The notes below the pieces were generated by a model. That model was not told where the DNA came from. It saw only the letters and a list, made by a program, of their open reading frames with translations, and ran no database searches. Shown here piece by piece: positions 36,592-43,127 of a stretch of DNA of 64,000 bases. Each line of letters opens with the position of its first letter. The first letter of the stretch is position 1. The stretch comes from Granulosicoccus sp947495035. GTDB taxonomy: Bacteria; Pseudomonadota; Gammaproteobacteria; Granulosicoccales; Granulosicoccaceae. The stretch lies in NCBI RefSeq assembly GCF_050589605.1, contig NZ_JBNGOO010000004.1; one strand, written 5' to 3'. Position numbers and translations under genes: made by a program.

Positions 36592-37673
36592 TAGCCATGC
36601 GCCGAAGCCGGAAGGGAATCATCCCGCAGCTGTCGATCTGCCTGTTGCTCGGCGCCTGCAGTACTGTCGAGGTGCAGGAGGAGAACACCGACAAACTGGT
36701 CGCCGAGATGTCTCAACGGGTGGTGGCCACCACCGAAGCCGAGCGACGCGATGGCGTGTTGTCCCGCTACAACCAGCCCAAGACAGTTGCCTGTCTGAGT
36801 GGCAATTTCCGGGTCGCTGCAGACGTTCCCGAGCCACTTCAGCACGGCCTCTTCGCTTCCGTCGCGGAATATCCCGTCGTGGCTCGATTCGCCAATGCCA
36901 GCCAGTGGGATGATTCGAAGAAGGATATCCGCGGCGTGTCACTGCGGGTATCGCAGGTACCTGGCGCCACCCTCTGGGGAGAGGCCGGCATGCAGGATTT
37001 TCTGTTCAACAGCTATCCGGCACTCTTCGTTGCCACACCAGAGGAATTCCTCGCCTTCATGCGTGCGCGACAGGAAGGTGATCGATGGAGCATGTTGAAG
37101 TTCTTTCTCAGTCCCCGAGATCCTCATGTAAAATCTTTGTTCACCGTTATCAAGGCGCGAAAACGGCACGACAGCCCGCTTGACATACGTTACTGGAGTA
37201 CAGTGCCATCGGCGCTGGATGAGCGTATCGGAGCGGACGGGCAATTGCCGCCGGACGTGCAAGCGGTGAAATACTCGCTGACTCCCTGCTCTGACTACCA
37301 GACCGACAAGACCATCGACCCTGGAGAAAATCAGCTACGCGCAGCACTGGATGCCCATCTGCAGCAGGCACCGGCCTGTCTGGCCTTTGGCGTACAACGG
37401 CAGGTTGATCCGCAGCGCATGCCGATCGAGGACGCCTCGGTGATCTGGGACGAGGACGATTCACCGTTCGTGACGGTGGCAACCTTGCACTTCGATCAAC
37501 AGGAGTTCGCGTCGCAGGAGTCGCTGGCGCAGTGCGAGCAGCGGCAGTTCAATCCCTGGCAATCGCTGCCCGCACATGCGCCGCTGGGACGCATGAATGC
37601 TGTTCGCAAGAAGGTATATGCAACGGGTGCCTATCACCGGGAAATGCGAGGAGATTCGTCCAAGGCGCCATGA
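36588..37673 (+). CDS. Catalase-fold lipoprotein lacking the catalytic distal His
   Basis: 361 residues. ATG 36588 overlaps the dioxygenase stop, with GGAG seven bases upstream. The signal peptide ends in LLGAC (C24), so it is lipid-anchored. Catalase-like core: YPVVARFANAS (~95-105), DIRGVSLRV, FLFNSYPALFVATPEEF and the C-terminal FNPWQSLPAHAPLGRMN...RKKVY, the family's end with its proximal Tyr. Where catalase-like proteins usually have H-A-K-x-H-G-C, this one reads QPKTVAC (63-69), so by eye the distal His is Gln and peroxide dismutation is unlikely. Catalase-related proteins paired with lipid oxygenases include coral allene oxide synthase, so it may rearrange the hydroperoxide made by its partner (inference). 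Confidence 0.8.
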   Translation: MIAMRRSRKGIIPQLSICLLLGACSTVEVQEENTDKLVAEMSQRVVATTEAERRDGVLSRYNQPKTVACLSGNFRVAADVPEPLQHGLFASVAEYPVVARFANASQWDDSKKDIRGVSLRVSQVPGATLWGEAGMQDFLFNSYPALFVATPEEFLAFMRARQEGDRWSMLKFFLSPRDPHVKSLFTVIKARKRHDSPLDIRYWSTVPSALDERIGADGQLPPDVQAVKYSLTPCSDYQTDKTIDPGENQLRAALDAHLQQAPACLAFGVQRQVDPQRMPIEDASVIWDEDDSPFVTVATLHFDQQEFASQESLAQCEQRQFNPWQSLPAHAPLGRMNAVRKKVYATGAYHREMRGDSSKAP

Positions 37674-37791
37674 AAGGCAGACCAGCAGCAGCGTTGCACT
37701 CACCCTGCTCTCGTTGATACTGACTGCGGCCCATGATACCGCCAGTGCAGGGGGATGAGTCACCGATATCACTGTCATTGGGTATTCTGGC

Positions 37792-39045
37792 TCATTTCAG
37801 AGACTCGTCTGATAGTCTGTCCATGGCCCACCCGACCGTGAATCCGTGGATTATCGTTGACAGCAGGATGACCAGAGCCACCAGCGACCAGAGCTGAGCC
37901 TCATTGACGAACTCCATGTGGTGTCCTGCATAGCACAGATAGTAGATCGAGCCGATGCCACGAACACCGTACAGAGATACAACAGCCCTGTCACGATGAG
38001 CCAGCCCACTACCCAGCAGACCTAGCCAACCGGATATCGGGCGTATCACGAGCAGCAGTATCAGAGCCATGAAAACATGGGGCCATTCCAGTTCGATGAA
38101 CAGCATCGGCATTACTGCGCCCAGTGCAACCAGCAGAATCGCCGACAAGGCATGCTCAAGGGATTCGGAAAAGTCATGCAGACTGCGATGGAAACGATGG
38201 TCTGCCTCGATGCGACGCAAGGTCAGCCCCATGACAGCGACGGCAATGAAACCATACCCTTCCATCAGTTCGGTAGAGCCGTAACAGAGCAACACCCCAG
38301 CCAGCGCGATAACGCCTGACCCTGTCTCTGCCAGAGTCGATCCCCGGGGTACCACGAAAAGCACATGCCCCAGAGCTCGTGCACCAGCCCAGCCCATGAA
38401 CGCTCCCACCAGAATGCGATACAGGACATCACGCAACAACCACTCCATTCCCCAGTCACCGACGTTTATGCCCTGAGATGCGATGACTAGTCCGAGATAC
38501 ACAAATGGAAATGCAAGCCCGTCATTCAGAGCCGCCTCTGTCGTCAGGGTAAAGCGTACTGGATGCTCTGCCCCTTCATGTGGGGGTCCCACCTGAACAT
38601 CGGCTGCCAGAACCGGATCCGTGGGGGCCAGTACTGCCCCGAGCAGAATCGCCCCTGCCAGTGTCAGACCAGCCAGATGCAGGCCCGACAACGCAACCGC
38701 CAGAATGCTCAACGGCATGGCGATACCCAGCATGCGCAGTGCAGGCATCCAGCGTTTCCATGGGCGCAATGAATCGATTCGCAATCCCGTACCGAACAGG
38801 GCAATGATGATGGCCATTTCGCTGACCAGTTCCCAGGGCAGGGGTGTTTGTCTTGGGTCAGGCACACTCGGCAAGGCTGGAATCAGCAGGGCGGCAGCCG
38901 CTCCGAGCAGGATCATCAGCGGCGCGGCCGCGGGTTCTCGTCTGGAGACTACGCGCGGCAGCCAGCGCGAGAGAATCACGATGATTCCGACTGTTGTCAG
39001 AGCCACATGGTAGGAACTGAAGGAGAAGAACGATTCCAGCGGCAC
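37792..39045 (-). CDS. CPA1-type cation:proton antiporter
   Basis: 417 residues with about 11-12 membrane helices. Family motifs APTDPVLA (140-147) and TTEAALNDG (168-176, with N174-D175 as the ion-binding pair) identify a Na+(K+)/H+ antiporter of the NhaP/CPA1 class in the inner membrane. RDRAVVSLYGVRGIGSIYYL (~358-377) is the conserved Arg-containing helix. The C-terminal cytosolic tail is short, so no regulatory TrkA domain. The start is GTG 39045 with GAGG about ten bases upstream. Monocistronic, converging on the catalase-fold gene. Confidence 0.88.
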   Translation of the reverse strand: MPLESFFSFSSYHVALTTVGIIVILSRWLPRVVSRREPAAAPLMILLGAAAALLIPALPSVPDPRQTPLPWELVSEMAIIIALFGTGLRIDSLRPWKRWMPALRMLGIAMPLSILAVALSGLHLAGLTLAGAILLGAVLAPTDPVLAADVQVGPPHEGAEHPVRFTLTTEAALNDGLAFPFVYLGLVIASQGINVGDWGMEWLLRDVLYRILVGAFMGWAGARALGHVLFVVPRGSTLAETGSGVIALAGVLLCYGSTELMEGYGFIAVAVMGLTLRRIEADHRFHRSLHDFSESLEHALSAILLVALGAVMPMLFIELEWPHVFMALILLLVIRPISGWLGLLGSGLAHRDRAVVSLYGVRGIGSIYYLCYAGHHMEFVNEAQLWSLVALVILLSTIIHGFTVGWAMDRLSDESLK

Positions 39046-39179
39046 GCAAGAATTACCTCATCGACGAATCAGCAGTCAACTATAACCTCCTCAGGGAATG
39101 ACCATCCCCGATCGTCATTCCTGCCCACTGCCTGTAGAGCTATCGCGTGCAGCGACACTCCCCGTTCGACACGACAGTC

Positions 39180-39653
39180 TTATCCCGCAGCCGCCTGCTC
39201 CAATGCGGCGACATCGAGCTTTATCATGCTCACCATGGCTTCCATCACCCGTCTGGCCTTTTCCCGATCGGGGTCTGCCAACAACGCGGGCAGCAGTCGC
39301 GGCACCACCTGCCAGCACAGACCGTAACGATCCTTGAGCCAGCCGCATTGTATGGCTTCACCACCGTCGATCAGACTGTCCCAGTAGTGATCTACTTCCG
39401 CCTGATCGGCGCAGTCGACCGACAGGGAAATCGCCTCAGTGAATGGATGTCCCGGCCCGCCATTCATTGCCTGAAAGCCGCGGCCCGACAGCGTGAACGA
39501 AACGACAATGACATCCCCCACGCTGCCTCCGGGGTAGTCAATGGTCGAGCGCGTCACTTCATCGATACGGCTGTCAGGAAAGAGGCCGGTGTAGAAATCC
39601 GCTGCTGCTTCGGCCTGACCATCGAACCAGAGAAAGGTCGTTATCCTGTCCAT
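39180..39653 (-). CDS. VOC-superfamily protein (PhnB/glyoxalase-like)
   Basis: 157 residues. Of three successive ATGs, 39653 has GGAG at the right distance, so it is taken as start. ITTFLWFDGQAEAAADFY opens a vicinal-oxygen-chelate fold. Further family features are GRGFQAMNGGP, ISLSVDCADQAEVDHYWDSL and DRYGLCWQVVP, the set seen in the former 3-demethylubiquinone methyltransferase-like group. Function of this group is not settled. It lies 61 bases downstream of a DUF1428 gene, a common neighbour, and is probably cotranscribed. Confidence 0.85.
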   Translation of the reverse strand: MDRITTFLWFDGQAEAAADFYTGLFPDSRIDEVTRSTIDYPGGSVGDVIVVSFTLSGRGFQAMNGGPGHPFTEAISLSVDCADQAEVDHYWDSLIDGGEAIQCGWLKDRYGLCWQVVPRLLPALLADPDREKARRVMEAMVSMIKLDVAALEQAAAG

Positions 39654-39714
39654 CATCATCTCCACTGAACACTGAAACTTGAGCTGCTGATCGCTGCAAA
39701 ATCGCGGGCAAGAG

Positions 39715-40062
39715 TCATTCGTCCACCAGCGTCTGGAAGCCACCGTAGATCATTCGCTTGCCGTCGAAGGGCATCGTCATGTTCTTCATGCGAGGGTCTT
39801 CCATCATCTTCTTCCAGGCCTCGTCACGAGCCTCCTTCGATGACCATTCGATCCATGAAAAAACGACAACTTCACCCTCCTCGGCCAGTACAGCCTTGCG
39901 AAGGTCCGTGACCTCACCATCAGGCACATCGTCTCCCCAGTTCTCCACCTGCCGAATGGCACCATATTCCTTGAACAGTGCTACCGCCTCCTTGCAATGA
40001 TCGATATAGGCCTGCTTGTTGTCTGCAGGAACCGAAGCAATGAATCCATCGATATAGTTCAT
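39715..40062 (-). CDS. DUF1428 family protein
   Basis: 115 residues, ATG 40062 preceded by AGGAGA. MNYIDGFIASVP, ALFKEYGA, VVVFSWIEWSSKEARD and a C-terminal MPFDGKRMIYGGF are the hallmarks of the DUF1428 dimeric alpha/beta-barrel-type family. No catalytic role is established. Same-strand pairing with the VOC gene suggests a small stress or detoxification unit, by position only. Confidence 0.88.
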   Translation of the reverse strand: MNYIDGFIASVPADNKQAYIDHCKEAVALFKEYGAIRQVENWGDDVPDGEVTDLRKAVLAEEGEVVVFSWIEWSSKEARDEAWKKMMEDPRMKNMTMPFDGKRMIYGGFQTLVDE

Positions 40063-40252
40063 GGTCTATCTCCTGTTGAAGTGAAAACGCTCAGTCGGTG
40101 ACGGCTATCCCATCTCCGGATTCAAGAATGACAGATTCTCACTGTCATCACGAACCTGTTTGACAGTCGAACGAGCGACGTCGGTTTCGACCAGACACAC
40201 CGTTGTATTTCTTGCAGAGTGGAAAGGTCAGGCAAACAGCCGGCCCTGCGTC

Positions 40253-40855
40253 TCAGCTCGTTGGCAGAGCGGTACGCTTCAGCATCAGCTCGGCAAACAG
40301 CAGGTTGGGCACCCAGCAAGCCCAGGCAACAACGGGGTAGGCAATCTCGAATGGTATGCCCGCTACCAGCTGCAGTGGTAGCCAGATTCGCAATGTCACG
40401 CCTGCAAAGCTCAGAGCGGCCGATCGCATCATCCAGTCGCGATGCCGGTTGAACTGTCTGGCTCGCGCGCACATGACCCCCTTCGCTGTCGTCCACAGCC
40501 ATAACAGGGACAGCAGCACGAATCCCGCCCTTGCGGCCGGGCCGCCTTCCGCATCCAGACCGATGAACAAGCCACTGAGCCCTGCAAACAGAACCATCAG
40601 GGCATAGGCACGGCCCGTCCAGCGATGGATGCCGGGCATTTTCAGGCGAATTCCACGCGAAAACTGCAGAGGCGCAAGCAGCAGCGCAGCTGGCCCGGCC
40701 AACACGTGAATGAGAAACAGCGAGGGGTTCAACACTATCTGATGCGGCAGGCCGGCGAAGGCGGCATCCATTCCAATCAGCAGAAACCGCCATGACACCA
40801 GCGCCACCAACAGTGAGCTTGCCGCATACAGACAATAGCGAGTCGTGATCCACAT
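40253..40855 (-). CDS. DUF2306-like polytopic membrane protein
   Basis: 200 residues with about five to six helices. IHRWTGRAYAL (~74-84) and NRHRDWMMRSAALSFAGVTLR (~134-154) carry the conserved His/Arg pattern of the DUF2306 membrane family. Biochemical role unknown; conserved His could bind metal or haem. It is divergently transcribed from a TetR gene across two perfect operators, so it is almost certainly that repressor's target. Confidence 0.8.
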   Translation of the reverse strand: MWITTRYCLYAASSLLVALVSWRFLLIGMDAAFAGLPHQIVLNPSLFLIHVLAGPAALLLAPLQFSRGIRLKMPGIHRWTGRAYALMVLFAGLSGLFIGLDAEGGPAARAGFVLLSLLWLWTTAKGVMCARARQFNRHRDWMMRSAALSFAGVTLRIWLPLQLVAGIPFEIAYPVVAWACWVPNLLFAELMLKRTALPTS

Positions 40856-40883
40856 ACCCTGGTGCCTCCCGGTCTCAATGAAC

Positions 40884-40896
40884 TTGACAGTGTCAA
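40884..40896. promoter_or_regulatory. TetR operator site 1 (TTGACAGTGTCAA)
   Basis: Perfect 13-base palindrome 28 bases upstream of the DUF2306-like gene start. It shares its half-sites with site 2, their centres lying 39 bases apart, on opposite sides of the likely promoters. TTGACA also matches a sigma-70 -35, so binding would block polymerase. Confidence 0.7.
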
Positions 40897-40920
40897 ACTG
40901 GCGATCAGATTGAACGCTTT

Positions 40921-40937
40921 ACTTGACACTGTCAAGT
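40921..40937. promoter_or_regulatory. TetR operator site 2 (ACTTGACACTGTCAAGT)
   Basis: Perfect 17-base palindrome, 21 bases before the TetR start codon, with the same TTGACA-N-TGTCAA core as site 1. Its position fits autorepression of the TetR gene together with control of the divergent membrane protein. Confidence 0.72.
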
Positions 40938-40958
40938 CAATCCTCGAACATCGACCGG

Positions 40959-41582
40959 ATGGGAACAACGACCAAACGAACAGCTCAACGAAAACCTCAC
41001 CATCACGGTGACTTGCGTGAAGCGCTCATTCAGGCGGGAATCGAGTTGCTGGCAGAGCACGGGGCTGCCGGTTTGACGCTGAGACGTTGCGCCGCTCGCG
41101 CCGGGGTGTCCCACGCAGCACCGGCACATCATTTCGACGGACTGGAAGGGTTGCTGACGACCATCGCGGCTCGTGGTTTCAGCCTGTTTACCGAACTGAT
41201 GATTAAGGAGCGTCAGAACTCAGGCGGCGGTCCACGCAAGCGCTTGCTGGCAATCTGTCGAGGCTACCTGGCCTTTGCCGAGAACAATCGATCACTGTAC
41301 AACCTGATGTTTTCCTCCGAACGCCTGAGTTACTGCGATAGCGAACTGGAGGCAGCCTCCGCAGCAGCCTATCAGGTGCTTGCCGACGGCTGCGCCCCAT
41401 TCAAACACGGCCCCGGCGGAGCAGCCGGCACCGAGATCATGATCTGGTCACTGCTGCATGGCTTCGCCGGTCTGTCGCAAAAGGCTCGTCAGTCCGACGA
41501 TCAACACCCCATGGCTGATATCCGTCTGGAAGACATCATTCCGCAGCTAGAGCTGTCTGCCACCCGGGGTCAACCTCGATGA
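40959..41582 (+). CDS. TetR/AcrR-family transcriptional repressor
   Basis: About 207 residues. The start is ATG 40959; an upstream TTG lies within the operator and is rejected. The N-terminal helix-turn-helix is LTLRRCAARAGVSHAAPAHHF (~37-57). The ligand-binding domain follows, with the YRGYLAFA-like segment CRGYLAFAENN typical of the TetR_C_33/WHG group. It sits divergent to the DUF2306-like gene with two identical-core palindromes between. The inducer is unknown. Confidence 0.9.
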   Translation: MGTTTKRTAQRKPHHHGDLREALIQAGIELLAEHGAAGLTLRRCAARAGVSHAAPAHHFDGLEGLLTTIAARGFSLFTELMIKERQNSGGGPRKRLLAICRGYLAFAENNRSLYNLMFSSERLSYCDSELEAASAAAYQVLADGCAPFKHGPGGAAGTEIMIWSLLHGFAGLSQKARQSDDQHPMADIRLEDIIPQLELSATRGQPR

Positions 41583-41615
41583 GACACGAATTCACGACAA
41601 GGAATCGCCATCGGC

Positions 41616-41633
41616 CGAGCGGCGCTCCGCTCG
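41616..41633. terminator. Hairpin between convergent TetR and GNAT genes
   Basis: CGAGCGG-CGCT-CCGCTCG, a perfect 7-bp GC stem with a 4-base loop, 34 bases after the TetR stop. It is followed by CGCTTTA on the plus strand, a short T-run. Probably stops transcription from both sides. Confidence 0.45.
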
Positions 41634-41658
41634 CGCTTTACCGGCGTCTACAGACGCA

Positions 41659-42111
41659 TCAGCAACCCGTCTCGTCATCCATTGCCCCATCCCAATCATA
41701 GACAACCACGGTTTCCGTCAATCGCGCATCCAGCTTGCTGTAGAGCGCTCGAGCAGCGAGATTGTCGGTTTCCGTTGCCAACCAGATACCTTGGCAACCT
41801 GAGTCACGGGCTTCCTGCATCAGCATCTGCACAAGCCTTGCCCCGATGCCACGGCCTCGCATTGCATCGATCACCCCCACTTCATTGATGAAGAAGGCGG
41901 GTTGCTTGTCCGGGTGCAACAGCACGGTGCCCGAGGCCATGCCAACGACCTCCTCTCCCAAGGTAGCGAAAACCATTCGGTGTCCGCAATCGGCAACGAA
42001 GGCTGCCAGTTGCTGTCTGTCAACCGGGTTGTCGAACACTGCCGCCCCTTTCAGCAGCGAGGCATTGCCCGGCTGAAGGTGATGGAAGCTCAAGGTGCAG
42101 TCAGTAGTCAT
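41659..42111 (-). CDS. GNAT-family N-acetyltransferase
   Basis: 150 residues. GGGAGG five bases before ATG 42111 fixes the start. Acetyl-CoA-binding motif A is IDAMRGRGIGARLV (~85-98, R-G-x-G-x-G/A pattern); motif B is near LATETDNLAARALYSKLDA (~115-133). The acceptor (small molecule or protein) is unknown. Divergent from the PRC-barrel gene. Confidence 0.85.
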   Translation of the reverse strand: MTTDCTLSFHHLQPGNASLLKGAAVFDNPVDRQQLAAFVADCGHRMVFATLGEEVVGMASGTVLLHPDKQPAFFINEVGVIDAMRGRGIGARLVQMLMQEARDSGCQGIWLATETDNLAARALYSKLDARLTETVVVYDWDGAMDDETGC

Positions 42112-42425
42112 GTCAACCTCCCGACGCCATTGCTGACTCTCGTCAGTGATCTTGGCAAGCAACGCTACCAGACGCAATAATCCTGACGGCTCGATGCCAC
42201 GCCTCTTGCCCCTGGTTCAGTCGATCCACCGTGCCCGCTACTCATACCACTGTGCAGAAATTACAGGCGGACCATGATTGCAGTAATGCAAGGTGTTCCG
42301 CATATTTTTCAATCGGATTCCACGCCCGACTTCCATGGATAGAGTAGACCCACGGATTGCGTGAACCACGCAGTTCACCTGTGACATTGAGTTGTCATAA
42401 CAACTGGAAAAAAGGAGTGAAGAAC
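42112..42425. other. Divergent intergenic region with two dyads
   Basis: About 314 bases between the GNAT and PRC-barrel genes. Contains TTGCA-GTAA-TGCAA (42278-42291) and GTTGT-CATA-ACAAC (42391-42404). The second sits some 7 bases before the AGGAG ribosome site of the PRC-barrel gene, where a stem could affect translation. No gene seen. Confidence 0.4.
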
Positions 42426-42965
42426 ATGATTCGCATACTTGCCCCCACACTGATCGCTCTCTCAGTCAGCACGGCATCCTGGGCCCAACAGGCCGCGGAC
42501 GCGCCAGAGCCCACCTTGGGTGAAATGACGACTGACAGCGCAGAGAATGTTGTCGAAGAGACAGAAGCGGCAGCCGACAATCTGGCTCAGGATGTAGACT
42601 CCATGGATACGCAGGTGCCCGCTGACCGTACCATGCTTCGTCGGCCTGCCAACGTCGACAGAGCAGGTTATATGGTGGCAGAACCTGAAGAGCTGACCGC
42701 TGAGGCCTTGACCGGAGTTCGCGTCTATTCGTCCACGGATGAAGAGGATATCGGCGAGGTCGATGAGCTGCTGCTGAGTGAAGACGGTACCACCGTCGAG
42801 CGAGTGGTAGTCGATGTCGGTGGATTCCTCGGCATGGGCGAACACGAAGTGGCCGTAACCATGGAAGAGCTGCATATCATGCGTTCGGACGATGGCATGG
42901 ATTTCCGCGTCTACATGGATGCGACCCAGGAAGAACTGGAAGCCCAGCCAGAATATGACGGGTAG
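42426..42965 (+). CDS. Exported PRC-barrel domain protein
   Basis: 179 residues. ATG 42426 with AGGAG eight bases upstream. Signal peptide with cleavage after SWA (~20). An acidic Asp/Glu-rich stretch (~22-65) precedes a PRC-barrel (~80-160): GVRVYSSTDEEDIGEVDELL, VVVDVGGFLGMGEHEVAV. Members bind metals or RNA, or serve as envelope stress proteins; here export and acidity suggest a periplasmic role. The end is followed by strong hairpins shared with the convergent gene. Confidence 0.85.
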   Translation: MIRILAPTLIALSVSTASWAQQAADAPEPTLGEMTTDSAENVVEETEAAADNLAQDVDSMDTQVPADRTMLRRPANVDRAGYMVAEPEELTAEALTGVRVYSSTDEEDIGEVDELLLSEDGTTVERVVVDVGGFLGMGEHEVAVTMEELHIMRSDDGMDFRVYMDATQEELEAQPEYDG

Positions 42966-43024
42966 TGAATCGCTGATCTGTCAGCAACAGGTAGAGCCTG
43001 GCTGACAGGCTTCGGACGAGACTT

Positions 43025-43048
43025 GGTGCCCGCAAAAGAGCGGGCACC
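43025..43048. terminator. Hairpin, 9-bp stem
   Basis: GGTGCCCGC and GCGGGCACC around AAAAGA, 60 bases after the PRC-barrel stop. The stem is perfect and GC-rich, with no T-run. With the next hairpin it lies between two convergent genes, so it is probably a bidirectional terminator. Confidence 0.5.
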
Positions 43049-43061
43049 TGTCCAAGAACAC

Positions 43062-43090
43062 GGTGGCTGTCGCAGGACATGACAGCCACC
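43062..43090. terminator. Hairpin, 10-bp stem
   Basis: GGTGGCTGTC and GACAGCCACC around a 9-base loop, 14 bases from the previous hairpin and 38 from the stop of the minus-strand repeat-protein gene. Likely terminates that gene. Confidence 0.5.
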
Positions 43091-43127
43091 ATGGTTACCA
43101 TGCCTACCGATGTAGTTGCAGCATGGA

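Noticed and set aside
37670..37760. Signal-peptide-like short peptide after the catalase-fold gene
   Set aside because: One frame reads like a leader (VALTLLSLILTA) but has no in-frame start, ends after about 30 codons and has no homologous continuation. Too short to call a gene remnant.
40923..40958. Upstream TTG start for the TetR gene
   Set aside because: It lies inside operator site 2 and would add 12 residues with no ribosome site; ATG 40959 leaves both operators outside the coding region.
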